Shown: positions 52,637 to 62,320, counted from the first letter of the stretch. The stretch is DNA of 64,000 nucleotides from Coprococcus ammoniilyticus (GCF_025567345.1 NZ_JAOQJS010000002.1:420141-484140), one strand, 5' to 3'. The notes: a model not told the origin generated them from the letters alone. Numbers and translations are program-made.

Positions 52637-55081
52637 TTAAACAATATGCTTTCTTCTGTCGCGTACATCCATACATATGCACAGTATAAAACATATAAAT
52701 CCTGATATCGTGATAATAATTCCCGGTACAAACATAGGATATACAAAGGAAATCTCTGTATGCCTCTCATGCACAACAAGAAGATTCATCTGCTCGGAAA
52801 TCTCCTGATCAGATGTAAATATGTCCTGTGCCGCAATCGACGTATTGACACCTGTTTCCTGATCAAAATCCGCATCAACATCGATCGATAGTCCATCTTC
52901 TTTATAAGCTATTGTGATTGGAACAAGTTCTCTGTCCGGAAGCTGTTCATTTGATATCCCGAGCACATCATTTAAGATGTCAACCAGTGCCGCATCCTTC
53001 CTGCTAACAGCTTCATACATCAGATTCAGTCCGAGGAAATATACATTTGGCAGATCATCTTTCATACCTAAAAACGTCAGCTTCTGATTGCCCATCTGAA
53101 ACGTTCCGATCTCGGTATCGGTTCCGGTTATATAAGCTGTACTAAAATCCCTGTCTTCCTCCGCAAAGTCATCACTTCGGATCTCGCTGTTCTGATAAGA
53201 AAGAACCGGATACCGTTCATCAAAATGGATCTGCTGTGCAAATACACCGAGAAACATTTCCTGTTTATTACTCTTATTAGCCGGAACATGGGTACTGTCG
53301 ATCACAACTCTGGTACCTGCTGCCGCCACGTCCGTAAGTATCGCTTCTGCCTTACTCTGATTCCTGTATTCAAATCCGGTTAAGAACAAAGTATCATACC
53401 GGCTCAATTCTTCCACTGAATAATCCTCGATCACATCCGAGCTTCCTGCCACAAATGCCGGATAAAGCAGAGTCATTTCATTTGCATATTTTCCGATTGC
53501 AAGCCCATAGTATCCGGTGACCGTTCCAAAGTTCTCCGGTGTCTCACGTTTATAAGTATATGCAGTCGTCATTTCTTGCACCATAGAATAACCGCTGGCT
53601 GCCGCATCCTGCTCAATATCAGAGATTGTAATGTCCTGTTTCTCAAGATCAATCTTCCGTATCAGAACCGTATCAGCTCCAAGCTCTACTGCACGATCAA
53701 ACAGAAAACGATAGTATTTTCGGTCAAGTGCTTCATTTAACAGAACAATATTATCTCCTGTCTCAGCACCCTGCCATGCCCAGCCATACGTGTACATCGT
53801 ATGACTGCTGCCACTGATTCCATAGGATGGATAAGAACCGTAAGAACTCTTATCAATGACAGCCGTCCGCTGGTCTGTCAGTTCCGTGAGCTGCTGCATC
53901 TCCATTTTCGTTTCATCTGATGTAGCAACGCTGTAAAAATCCAGATTCATACATGATATACTGTCTACACACAGAAGTGCAGCCAGAAGCACACAATATT
54001 TTTTCTTCAAGCGAACCCATTCCAGACATGCACTGAAGAAAAAACCATAGATCATCGGCGCAAACCGGGTCATCCAGAACAACTGGCTGAACGGAAGCTT
54101 TACCAGTATCCGGTATGCAGCAGGCGTTGTACAGGCAAGCATGATCAGTAAAAATACAAAACCGGCTTTCTTTCCGCCTCTTGCAAGCAGGATTCCGGCT
54201 ATCGCGATAATTACTGCTGCCAGTCCGAAATAAAAGCTGTCATTTCCTGCACTCAGACGTTTAAATGGATTTAATGACGTCGTAAGTGGATAAATCAAAG
54301 TTGACATAACACTTCCGTCTCCACTCTCTGACGTCACAAGCCCGCCTTTTAAAGAAGGAATCACCCATATACCCGCTGTCAGGATTCCACAGATCATATA
54401 GATAAGAGCAAATATTTTTCTTCTAGTATTCTTATTCCATATCTGATCGATCAGCAGATATAAAAATGCAGATACGCCCATGATCGCAGTAACCATCAGA
54501 TGCGTAAAACTCATCAATGTCATACAAACAAACAATCCGACAGCTGCACAATTATTCTTCTTTCTTACATAGAGCCATAAGAACCAGATCGCATATGGTA
54601 CAAGCATCGTCGTCACCATCTGTGGCAGATTTCCCGCTGTAAAATAAATTCTGATATGCTCCGGCATAAAGAACCAGAGCAGTCCGAAGAAGGTTCCAAG
54701 CACTCTGCGGTTCTCATGGATCCCCCAGAGAATCCACGGAAGTCCACCGACTACGAATATAACAAAGGCAAGCAGCCTGTAAGCCAGAAGAAGATCGCCC
54801 CCTGTAAGAAACATCAGTCCCGCCATAATATAATAAGAGAGCGGTCCCCAATATCTGAAAAGCTGGATTCCGTTATACCAGTATGGGGAGAACAACGGAA
54901 AGACATTCCCTTTTTTCAGGCTCTCATACATTTCCTGCGACTTATAGAGATGTCCCCAGATATCACCACCGGACGGCTCATATCCTGATAGCACAAGATA
55001 CAGTACAAGCCCTGCACCTGCAAGTAACAGGATACTTATACATATGCAGTTTTTCCGAATTCTCTTGTGACTGTCTGTCAT
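52637..55081 (-). CDS. Large membrane protein, 6-pyruvoyl-tetrahydropterin-synthase-related (XrtG locus)
   Basis: An 814-residue protein with about twelve membrane helices in its N-terminal half (GGDIWGHLYKSQEMYESLKKG, FSPYWYNGIQLFRYWGPLSYY), a long extracytoplasmic domain (about residues 390-770) and a final C-terminal helix. The pattern matches the PTPS-related integral membrane family found with exosortase G, and resembles membrane glycosyltransferases of the GT-C type. It is the last gene of the minus-strand XrtG cluster and follows the PTPS-like gene by 5 bp. A glycan assembly or modification role is inferred. Confidence 0.8.
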   Translation of the reverse strand: MTDSHKRIRKNCICISILLLAGAGLVLYLVLSGYEPSGGDIWGHLYKSQEMYESLKKGNVFPLFSPYWYNGIQLFRYWGPLSYYIMAGLMFLTGGDLLLAYRLLAFVIFVVGGLPWILWGIHENRRVLGTFFGLLWFFMPEHIRIYFTAGNLPQMVTTMLVPYAIWFLWLYVRKKNNCAAVGLFVCMTLMSFTHLMVTAIMGVSAFLYLLIDQIWNKNTRRKIFALIYMICGILTAGIWVIPSLKGGLVTSESGDGSVMSTLIYPLTTSLNPFKRLSAGNDSFYFGLAAVIIAIAGILLARGGKKAGFVFLLIMLACTTPAAYRILVKLPFSQLFWMTRFAPMIYGFFFSACLEWVRLKKKYCVLLAALLCVDSISCMNLDFYSVATSDETKMEMQQLTELTDQRTAVIDKSSYGSYPSYGISGSSHTMYTYGWAWQGAETGDNIVLLNEALDRKYYRFLFDRAVELGADTVLIRKIDLEKQDITISDIEQDAAASGYSMVQEMTTAYTYKRETPENFGTVTGYYGLAIGKYANEMTLLYPAFVAGSSDVIEDYSVEELSRYDTLFLTGFEYRNQSKAEAILTDVAAAGTRVVIDSTHVPANKSNKQEMFLGVFAQQIHFDERYPVLSYQNSEIRSDDFAEEDRDFSTAYITGTDTEIGTFQMGNQKLTFLGMKDDLPNVYFLGLNLMYEAVSRKDAALVDILNDVLGISNEQLPDRELVPITIAYKEDGLSIDVDADFDQETGVNTSIAAQDIFTSDQEISEQMNLLVVHERHTEISFVYPMFVPGIIITISGFICFILCICMDVRDRRKHIV

Positions 55082-55086
55082 ATTTC

Positions 55087-55530
55087 TTACTCTCCAATAT
55101 GTTTTATCTCATCTAAGATCAGGTCTGTAAGCGTCTGCACCGTCTGATTCTGCTCCATCTCCTGCTCATCCAGCATACTGATCACATATGTTCTTCCCGG
55201 TGTCTCACTCATCTCGATCATCAGGAAGATCCATCCCATTGCATTTAATATCTCCTGCAATTTTTCTTTAAAATACAGGCATACGTTTTCGATCGTTGGA
55301 TTTAATATATCAAACGGCTTTATATCATTCAGATAATTATTCTGAAAAGGTTCCAGAAATTCCTCAACTGCCTTTTCAAGTATATGAAATGGTTCAAAAT
55401 TCTCCTTTCCCTTCACCACATGCAGAACGATCTCCCAGGTATGCGGATGTACTTCGCCTAATTTTCCACCGATATAGATAGCATGCCTGGCATCCATATA
55501 GAATTTGAATTTATACTGTTGATATCTCAT
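55087..55530 (-). CDS. PTPS/QueD-like protein 1 of the XrtG locus
   Basis: A 147-residue protein of the 6-pyruvoyl-tetrahydropterin synthase fold. The three zinc-binding histidines are present (MDARHAI and HPHTW), as is the pterin-anchoring Glu region (EMSETPGRTYV). The catalytic Cys that precedes HGH in true PTPS/QueD is absent. It lies in the exosortase locus rather than among folate or queuosine genes, so a normal pterin role is unlikely. Start ATG 55530 follows GGAGGTGTAGCGGA. Confidence 0.82.
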   Translation of the reverse strand: MRYQQYKFKFYMDARHAIYIGGKLGEVHPHTWEIVLHVVKGKENFEPFHILEKAVEEFLEPFQNNYLNDIKPFDILNPTIENVCLYFKEKLQEILNAMGWIFLMIEMSETPGRTYVISMLDEQEMEQNQTVQTLTDLILDEIKHIGE

Positions 55531-55534
55531 TCCG

Positions 55535-56668
55535 CTACACCTCCTCCTGCTTTCTGGTATAAGCATCGTACACATCCATCGGTTTTTTTATCCCAACATC
55601 GATTAAGTCATATCGTATCGAGCGATATGCATTCTCGGACTTTCGGATACAGTACCGGTAAATCTCATCCGCCCTGTCTTTTGCCTGTTGTTCGTCCAGC
55701 CTGTAAAGCAGAATAACAAAAAATCCTTTCTTCACCTCACCCATGATCTCGTTTTGGTGAAGTCTGGAACGGATTTTCCTCATAAAATGAAAAATCTCCT
55801 GTCTGCTGTAATAACGATCCATCATGTCCAGATGAATGAACATATAATGGATCGGTTTTAACGCCTCATCATCCGATTTCTGAAGCATGATACGAAGAAA
55901 ATTATTATCATAGAATTCATGTGAGCTGTTATATTGATTCTGCACATAGATATTCTTTGCCATCTCGTCATCTAAAGCCTTTTCAAACCCCATATTCCCG
56001 GCATTGCTCGTCACCTTTTCGAGCTTCCGGTTACGTTTGTCCAGTTCTTTTTTCGTACCCTTCAGATTTTTCTCCGCCTTGTTCCAGGATTCCAACAATG
56101 CAATCAACAGACCGAGCAGAACAACACTTACAAGTCCTGTTGCAATTACAATATAATAGCCATGCTTTATTGTAAATGTCCGTTCCAGAATACTATCCGT
56201 ATCAGACACCACACTGATCGTACATTCTTCCTGTCCGACCGTCCATCTGACTGTATCCACCACAACATCCTGCTCACGTATCATCTTCCAGAATTCTGTG
56301 ATCTCTGCATATTTACCTAATGTATTCGTTGTATTCTCATTCTTTGCCCACAGCACTTCCGAATCTCTTGTATATACCAAGAACCTCTCTCCGGAGGAAA
56401 CAGTCTGCTCCTGTAAAAAAGCAAGAACCTCCGCATCTTTTCCTGACTTCTGAACCGACTGAATGTTGTAGGCTAATAACTGTAGATAGTCCTCCTGATT
56501 ATCCTCATACGCCTGTATCACTGCTTCCCGGTTCTGTAACAGCTCATAACAGATACAGCCCATAAATATCATGATAAACAGGATCACGGTTACTGATATC
56601 GAGAAAGTTCTCCGATTCGGTGATGTATACAGTTTTTTGATCCATGATTGTTTTTTCTCTTTATTCAC
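55535..56668 (-). CDS. Membrane receptor with degenerate GGDEF-like domain (XrtG locus)
   Basis: A 377-residue protein. A first membrane helix (about 22-43), an extracytoplasmic sensor domain (about 45-170) and a second helix (about 172-195) are followed by a coiled coil (ESWNKAEKNLKGTKKELDKR) and a cytoplasmic domain of about 140 residues. That domain has the GGDEF fold pattern (HYMFIHLDMMDRYYSRQEIFHFM) but EVKKGFFVILLY replaces the GGDEF motif, so it cannot make cyclic-di-GMP. It may bind a nucleotide or act as a sensor for the exosortase system. Confidence 0.72.
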   Translation of the reverse strand: MNKEKKQSWIKKLYTSPNRRTFSISVTVILFIMIFMGCICYELLQNREAVIQAYEDNQEDYLQLLAYNIQSVQKSGKDAEVLAFLQEQTVSSGERFLVYTRDSEVLWAKNENTTNTLGKYAEITEFWKMIREQDVVVDTVRWTVGQEECTISVVSDTDSILERTFTIKHGYYIVIATGLVSVVLLGLLIALLESWNKAEKNLKGTKKELDKRNRKLEKVTSNAGNMGFEKALDDEMAKNIYVQNQYNSSHEFYDNNFLRIMLQKSDDEALKPIHYMFIHLDMMDRYYSRQEIFHFMRKIRSRLHQNEIMGEVKKGFFVILLYRLDEQQAKDRADEIYRYCIRKSENAYRSIRYDLIDVGIKKPMDVYDAYTRKQEEV

Positions 56669-58034
56669 TGGTATTTACCTCATCTCTGATCTTCTCCAGC
56701 ACCCGGTGTGCTCCTGCAAAATCATGCATCACGACCTGTTTAAAGTCATTCCATTCTTCATGCAGGTCTCTTGTCCGCCATGTTCTTGTTTTTCTGGTTG
56801 AATTAATAATTCCTGCAAACCGGAACCAGAATACAATAAAATTAAACAGCGGAAGTAAAAAGATCAGATACCATTTCCTTGCATAATATTTTCTCAAATA
56901 CGGAAAATCCTTTAAAAACAGAATAATACAGATATACAACAGGAAGTTGGCCATACTGTATAAAAAGAATAAGAATACGAGCGATGTCACAATAAGCTTC
57001 ATCGGATAATTGATAAATGCCAGACAGATAATCGCAAAATACCAGATCATCCGAGGGAACGCAAACGTATGATCATACACAAGGATCCGCATGACGAAAT
57101 CTTTAAAGAAACTCCTGCCAATGTTCATCTTATCCTTTCGGAACATATGAAGCACTTCCAGCTCACCGCTCTGCCACCGCTGCCTTTGAACATACAGTTT
57201 ATTCAAGCTCTCGATCGGATCTACAAAAAAGATTGCATTCGGACAAAGTGCCACACGCTTCTTCATCTGAAACCGTACCTGAAAAGTTACATGAGTATCC
57301 TCGCACAGGGTATCCGTATTATATAACTGCGTCTTCATGATCGCAGATTTACGGAACGCCGAAAAAGCACCCGACAGAGTAAAGATACTGTTCAGCTCCG
57401 ACTGGAAATTACGGCCGGATAGAAATGCCTGACAATATTCACCAAACTCCATCTTCTGCAGTAACCGTAAAGCGCATCGATTCGTCTGATCGATCAACTC
57501 CGGATTCGTCAGTACTGTTCCGGTCAGGCTGTGGACTTCCTGTTCATTCTCAAACATTGTTACAATATTTCTGATAGCATCCGGTTCTAACATTCCATCA
57601 CTGTCAATATGGATAATATATTTACCCTGGCAGTTAAACAATGCCAGATTAAGGGCTTTGGATTTTCCCTGCTTCGAATTCATCCAATTAATCGAAAGAT
57701 TCGGGAAATCCTTCTGACATTTGCTGTATATCTCAAAGCTGTTATCCTGACTCATATTATTGACAAGCAGAACAAATATCTTATCCTTCGGGTAATTCGA
57801 TTGATAGATCGACTGCACACAGGCATACAGGGTTTCAGCCGAATTATAGACCGGAACGATCAGAGATACCTCCGGATAATGGGATAACGGCTTATATTTC
57901 TTCTTCATAATCCTGCGTTTTAACAGGATGATAAAATTCCCGACCGTCGGAATCACTTCCATGATCAACGGAATGACGATCCATGCCACCCAGAAGATCA
58001 CGGAAGACATAAGCATATTTTTAATTGCTGTCAT
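56661..58034 (-). CDS. Membrane glycosyltransferase family 2, exosortase-G associated
   Basis: A 457-residue processive-type glycosyltransferase. One N-terminal helix precedes the GT-A domain (SLIVPVYNSAETLYACVQSI, nucleotide-binding IIHIDSDGMLEPDA with DxD-like residues, CEDTHVTFQVR, QRQRWQSGELE with the QxxRW motif). Three or four helices follow. The features match the glycosyltransferase always found next to exosortase G. Start ATG 58034 overlaps the xrtG stop by 14 bp; a GTG at 58046 is possible. It overlaps the receptor gene at its other end, so the genes are tightly coupled. Confidence 0.9.
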   Translation of the reverse strand: MTAIKNMLMSSVIFWVAWIVIPLIMEVIPTVGNFIILLKRRIMKKKYKPLSHYPEVSLIVPVYNSAETLYACVQSIYQSNYPKDKIFVLLVNNMSQDNSFEIYSKCQKDFPNLSINWMNSKQGKSKALNLALFNCQGKYIIHIDSDGMLEPDAIRNIVTMFENEQEVHSLTGTVLTNPELIDQTNRCALRLLQKMEFGEYCQAFLSGRNFQSELNSIFTLSGAFSAFRKSAIMKTQLYNTDTLCEDTHVTFQVRFQMKKRVALCPNAIFFVDPIESLNKLYVQRQRWQSGELEVLHMFRKDKMNIGRSFFKDFVMRILVYDHTFAFPRMIWYFAIICLAFINYPMKLIVTSLVFLFFLYSMANFLLYICIILFLKDFPYLRKYYARKWYLIFLLPLFNFIVFWFRFAGIINSTRKTRTWRTRDLHEEWNDFKQVVMHDFAGAHRVLEKIRDEVNTSE

Positions 58035-58611
58035 AACGGAATGCACCTACCTTCTGTCTGACAATCTGTGGTTTCGTGAATACATAGAAATACAGGAATA
58101 CTGTACATCCATAGAACAGGATTCTGGCAAATATCGTATGTGCAAAGAAATACATATCGATGCCCCATATATGAACTAGCAGGCAGATAAAGAAGATCCG
58201 AAGCACATTTGCAAGGAAGATCGCCATCACTCCGATCATACTTACAACCACTCTCTCATATTTGTCATAGACCGGGAAGAACCAGAGCAGCGCAAGAAAC
58301 GCCAGCATCTCAATCACACCGGAACACTCAAAATCAATATATAAGGACAGACTGGTTCCGCCATTCTGGATAAACAGAATCCCCTGCTGAAAATAAGAAT
58401 CATAGAGATGCGTCAGCCCACCGATCACACCGGCAACAGCAGAGACGGCCTTTTGAAGCGGAACTACGACATACGGTTCTATCAGTATCAGACTGAAAAT
58501 AAACAATCCCACACTTCCGCAGATATAATACCAGAAATTCAATTTTGCCCGATATAATACTGTTAATATATAGATCCAACCAAGAAGACAGACAAATACC
58601 AGCCAGTTCAT
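58021..58611 (-). CDS. xrtG: Exosortase family protein XrtG
   Basis: A 196-residue membrane protein with about five or six helices. The catalytic residues of exosortases are in place: Cys96 in DFECSGVIEM, Arg138 in ANVLRIFFICLLVH and His158 in FFAHTIFARILFY. Exosortases cleave C-terminal sorting signals of exported proteins. The probable substrate is the protein encoded just 3 bp upstream, whose C-terminus is a glycine-poor helix followed by KKRKDKR. The Gram-positive G subtype is inferred from length and neighbours. Confidence 0.9.
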   Translation of the reverse strand: MNWLVFVCLLGWIYILTVLYRAKLNFWYYICGSVGLFIFSLILIEPYVVVPLQKAVSAVAGVIGGLTHLYDSYFQQGILFIQNGGTSLSLYIDFECSGVIEMLAFLALLWFFPVYDKYERVVVSMIGVMAIFLANVLRIFFICLLVHIWGIDMYFFAHTIFARILFYGCTVFLYFYVFTKPQIVRQKVGAFRYDSN

Positions 58612-58614
58612 CCT

Positions 58615-60048
58615 CTACCTTTTATCCTTTCTTTTCTTTGCAACATAGCCTGCTGCCAGTAACAGAGCGATCAACACACCTACGACCGGTCCTGTAGAAG
58701 ATCCGGCAATCGACACACCCTGACCTCCGATATTCGGATTCTGGATCGTGATAGTTCCCATCTCATCCGCAGGAATACCTGTTAATTCTGCCAGACGTTT
58801 CAGACTGAGCGAGAATTCCACCTCATCTCCCGGCGTATTATCCTTATGTTCTGCATCATACACTGTATATGCTACTTTACTGTCACATTCATTATTATTT
58901 CCATATCCGATAAAAGCTTTCAAGTTAGTATGGATTCCTTCTGATCTCGGAGCCTGCGTACTCCAGTCGATATTTCCGTTCTTTTCCGGCTGGATCTGCA
59001 TGGCAAATGTCTTGCCGTTGATCGTCAGATACCAGATCTGAAGCTGCATACCGGAGGTATATAATTCATTCATCTTAAAATGGCCATATAAGGTATCCCC
59101 GTCTAATGCAAGCTGACCATAATGATTACACTGTTTGTTATTACTAGAATATGTAATCTCCGTCTTCGGTCTTCCTTCCCAATCATCATAATATCCATCG
59201 ATCTGGATATTGCCGCCTACATGGATTCCGCCTGTTGTTTCTGTTGTTGCCTCGTCCGTCATTTCTCCGGTAGTGCTTGCATTATTGTTATGCTCCGATG
59301 TAGTCTCAGTAATTGTTGCACTGCTGTCTTCTGATTCCGTACCGGATATCTCTGTTGTGCTCTCATCAGTACTGTCTGCAGTAGTATCTTCACTTACTGC
59401 TTCAGTAACACCCTGTTCCGTTGTCCCGGGAACTGTTGTATCATTTTTTTCAGTTTCAGTTGTATCTTCGGTCGTCAGAATTTCTTCCGTTGAGTCCTTC
59501 TCTGTAGCAGATGTAATTTCTTCCGTATTTTCTGTAGAAGCTTCTTCCGTAGTATTCTTTGTACCAATCGCAACTTCCGTGCTCTGCCCTTTATATGTTA
59601 CCTTCAGCGTATCAAGATTAAAAGCCTCATAAGTATCAAGTGGAACCTGAATCTTCCATGTCATAAATTCATATCCGTAATATTGTTTTTTTCCGGTATT
59701 TGTAACCATTCCGGAAGCCCCGCTGATTTCCGAACTCCATGCATCCTTTACTGAAAATGAACTTCCGTCTCCATTATTTCCATTATTCAATATGATCGCA
59801 TTCAATCGATCCAGTGACACTCCGTCTGCCGACAGGTCAAAACGCTCATTCAGATATCCTGACCAGCTTCCATTATAACGGATGCACAAATAATCATTAT
59901 CCGTATATATATCTACTGTATTTCCATTATCTTCAAACGTTGCTGCCTGACTCCTCATTCCTGTCATTGGCATACAGGAAACAGCGATCAATAATACCGC
60001 TATCCCTACAGTTATTAGTTTTTTACAGATTTTCTTATGTCTCATCAT
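58615..60048 (-). CDS. Secreted Thr/Glu/Ser-rich protein with Firmicu-CTERM-like sorting tail
   Basis: A 477-residue protein. A basic signal peptide (MMRHKKICKKLITVGIAVLL) leads to a beta-rich domain (about 35-150), a low-complexity linker dominated by Thr, Glu and Ser (about 150-270), and a second domain with DGYYDDWEGRPKTEITY and LYGHFKMNELYTSGMQLQIWY. The C-terminus is a classical tripartite sorting signal: SSTGPVVGVLIALLLAAGYV then KKRKDKR. It is the likely XrtG substrate. The Thr/Ser-rich linker is a good target for O-glycosylation by the neighbouring transferase. Start ATG 60048 follows AGAAGG. Confidence 0.88.
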   Translation of the reverse strand: MMRHKKICKKLITVGIAVLLIAVSCMPMTGMRSQAATFEDNGNTVDIYTDNDYLCIRYNGSWSGYLNERFDLSADGVSLDRLNAIILNNGNNGDGSSFSVKDAWSSEISGASGMVTNTGKKQYYGYEFMTWKIQVPLDTYEAFNLDTLKVTYKGQSTEVAIGTKNTTEEASTENTEEITSATEKDSTEEILTTEDTTETEKNDTTVPGTTEQGVTEAVSEDTTADSTDESTTEISGTESEDSSATITETTSEHNNNASTTGEMTDEATTETTGGIHVGGNIQIDGYYDDWEGRPKTEITYSSNNKQCNHYGQLALDGDTLYGHFKMNELYTSGMQLQIWYLTINGKTFAMQIQPEKNGNIDWSTQAPRSEGIHTNLKAFIGYGNNNECDSKVAYTVYDAEHKDNTPGDEVEFSLSLKRLAELTGIPADEMGTITIQNPNIGGQGVSIAGSSTGPVVGVLIALLLAAGYVAKKRKDKR

Positions 60049-60120
60049 ACATGCCTTCTTTCTGTCTGTTTTATGACATTCCACACAAAAAAGACCCATC
60101 TTATCCGAATGAGTCCCTAT

Positions 60121-60561
60121 CTATTTTTTCTGGTCAGGCATCTGTTTCTTATAGAACAAGATTGCCTCCAGATTTTCTCTGCTCCGTCTCTCATTAACCG
60201 TCGGTAACAAAATGCGATCACACACCTGATACACCCCAAGCGGTGTATCCCCTATATCAAGCTGCATCAGCTCCGCATTCAATTCCGATAATTTTATCTT
60301 TAATTGTTCGTAAAAATAATCTCCGATTGCCTCTATACTTGCATTCCCGGCAAAACAGGGAAGTTCATTCAGATACATGCCCTCATATCTGCCGAGAAAA
60401 ATCTCTATCATTCTGTCAAGCCGTTTAAAATCCATATCTCGGCCAGAATGATTACGAATATACAGTATCATCGTAAATGTATGACTATGTGCCTGTTCTT
60501 TATTGCCATCAAAGCTATGGCTGGCGTTAAAATGATACTGACACTTATAATAATCAATCAC
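60121..60561 (-). CDS. PTPS/QueD-like protein 2 of the XrtG locus
   Basis: A 146-residue 6-pyruvoyl-tetrahydropterin synthase-fold protein. The three zinc ligands are visible in NASHSF and AHSHTF. Like its paralogue at 55087-55530 it lacks the Cys that precedes HGH in catalytic family members. The rest (YHFNASHSFDGNKEQ, DIGDTPLGVYQV) follows the family. It lies 72 bp upstream of the sorting-signal protein gene on the same strand and probably opens the XrtG operon. Confidence 0.82.
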   Translation of the reverse strand: MIDYYKCQYHFNASHSFDGNKEQAHSHTFTMILYIRNHSGRDMDFKRLDRMIEIFLGRYEGMYLNELPCFAGNASIEAIGDYFYEQLKIKLSELNAELMQLDIGDTPLGVYQVCDRILLPTVNERRSRENLEAILFYKKQMPDQKK

Positions 60562-60931
60562 ATTATCACCTCAATCTTCTAGCCATTTGGGCATTATGCT
60601 ACCTTTTCGACTGCTATTCTAGTATAGAAAACAAGCAAATTCAAGGAAGTACAGCATTTTTTCACATTTGGAGATAACGAATTTTTTCAGCTGTTTCAGT
60701 CATTTTGCACAATTTACGTGTGAAATCCATATTCTTATATTTCATCTATCAAAAATCTCAGATTATTTCTGAAAAGGTTCAACATTTTGCCTAAAACAAA
60801 ACCATTATACAAGAGGTTTTTATTCGATCATTCAAAATTCAAAAAAATCACATTTTTTCCTTGTCTAATCGGCACAATAATATTAAGATAGAGATAATTT
60901 GTAAATAAAAATAAAAATGCAGGAGTTTATT
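60562..60931. other. 370-bp divergent region before aspartate kinase
   Basis: AT-rich region between the XrtG operon and lysC. It contains the lysC promoter (60861-60889). I looked for a lysine riboswitch or T-box and see neither. No coding sequence is supported. Confidence 0.5.
60861..60889 (+). promoter_or_regulatory. Promoter of the aspartate kinase gene
   Basis: TTGTCT (60861-60866), a 17-bp spacer and TAAGAT (60884-60889) form a plausible sigma-A promoter about 45 bp before the ATG, leaving a short leader with no room for a riboswitch. Confidence 0.7.
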
Positions 60932-62248
60932 ATGAAGAAAGTTGTTAAATTTGGTGGAAGTTCCCTGGCAAGTGCAGAGCAGTTCAAGAAGGTCGGTAAA
61001 ATCATCCATGCAGATGATAGCCGTGTATATGTTGTTCCTTCTGCTCCGGGAAAAAGATTTGATGGAGATACTAAGGTAACCGATATGTTACTTCATGCAT
61101 ATCAGACCGCCAGCGAAGGCAATGATGTTGACGAAGAATTAAAGGCGATCAAAGCAAGATATGATGAGATCATCACAGGTCTTGAGCTGAAGGATTTCAG
61201 TCTGGATGACGATTTTGCGGAGATCAAAAAGAACCTCGCCGAGAATCCTCAGAGCGATTATGCTGCATCCAGAGGTGAATACTTAAACGGTAAAGTCATG
61301 GCAGCTTACCTTGGTATTCCATTTATCGATTCGGCAGAAGTCATCTTCTTCAACGAAGAAGGAAATCTGAATGATTATAAGACATACAAGCGTCTGACCG
61401 AGCGTCTCGCTCAAAATGAACGCGCCGTTATCCCCGGCTTCTACGGAATGGGTAAAGATGGAAATGTTAAGACCTTCTCTCGTGGTGGTTCCGATGTAAC
61501 AGGTTCTATCGTTGCAAGAGCCAGCCGCGCAGATGTATATGAGAACTGGACAGATGTATCCGGTTTCCTTGTAGCTGACCCAAGAATCGTTCCGGATCCA
61601 AAGCCGATCAAATATATCACATACCGCGAGCTTCGTGAGTTATCCTACATGGGTGCTTCTGTTCTCCACGAAGATGCAATCTTCCCAGTAAGAAGCTGTG
61701 GTATTCCTATCAATATCAAGAATACAAATGTACCGGAAGATGCAGGAACATGGATCGTTGAAAGTACCTGCCAGAAGCAGGATTATGTCGTAACCGGTAT
61801 TGCCGGAAAGAAAGATTTCTGTACAATCTTCATTACAAAAGCAATGATGAATTCAGAGATCGGCTTCGGTCGTAAGGTTCTTCAGGCATTTGAAGAGAAC
61901 AATATCTCCTTCGAGCATATGCCATCCGGTATTGATACTATGACCATCGTTGTTCATGCAGACGAATTCATCGATAAGGAACAGAGCGTTGTATCTGCTA
62001 TCCATCGTCTGGCAGAACCGGATTCTGTTGAGATCGAATCCGGTCTTGCACTGATCGCGGTTGTAGGTCGTGGTATGAAGTCAGCCAGCGGTACAGCAGG
62101 TAAGCTTTTCACTGCTCTCGCAAACAAGGGCATCAATATCAAGATGATCGATCAGGGTTCTTCTGAGCTTAACATCATCATCGGTGTTGAAAACCGTGAC
62201 TTCGAGACAGCAATCAAAGCAATCTACAGCACGTTTATTACAAAATAA
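60932..62248 (+). CDS. lysC: Aspartate kinase
   Basis: Aspartate kinase makes aspartyl phosphate, the first step to lysine, threonine and methionine. The 438-residue protein has the KFGGSSLASAEQFKKV N-terminal kinase motif, GFYGMGKDGNVKTFSRGGSDVTGSIVA in the active site, VLHEDAIFPVR, and two C-terminal ACT domains (about 300-438; GRGMKSASGTAGKLFTAL, IIIGVENRDFETAIKAI). Start ATG 60932 follows CAGGAG. It stands alone; the isozyme type and its feedback inhibitor cannot be told. Confidence 0.96.
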   Translation: MKKVVKFGGSSLASAEQFKKVGKIIHADDSRVYVVPSAPGKRFDGDTKVTDMLLHAYQTASEGNDVDEELKAIKARYDEIITGLELKDFSLDDDFAEIKKNLAENPQSDYAASRGEYLNGKVMAAYLGIPFIDSAEVIFFNEEGNLNDYKTYKRLTERLAQNERAVIPGFYGMGKDGNVKTFSRGGSDVTGSIVARASRADVYENWTDVSGFLVADPRIVPDPKPIKYITYRELRELSYMGASVLHEDAIFPVRSCGIPINIKNTNVPEDAGTWIVESTCQKQDYVVTGIAGKKDFCTIFITKAMMNSEIGFGRKVLQAFEENNISFEHMPSGIDTMTIVVHADEFIDKEQSVVSAIHRLAEPDSVEIESGLALIAVVGRGMKSASGTAGKLFTALANKGINIKMIDQGSSELNIIIGVENRDFETAIKAIYSTFITK

Positions 62249-62320
62249 TATTTATATCGTGGGCAATTATCAGAGCACATTGTATAAATACAGACTTTAG
62301 CTTACTGTCCTCGCACAGGT

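Noticed and set aside
60600..60931. Lysine riboswitch upstream of lysC
   Set aside because: The region is AT-rich without conserved L-box blocks, and the promoter leaves a leader of only about 40 nt.
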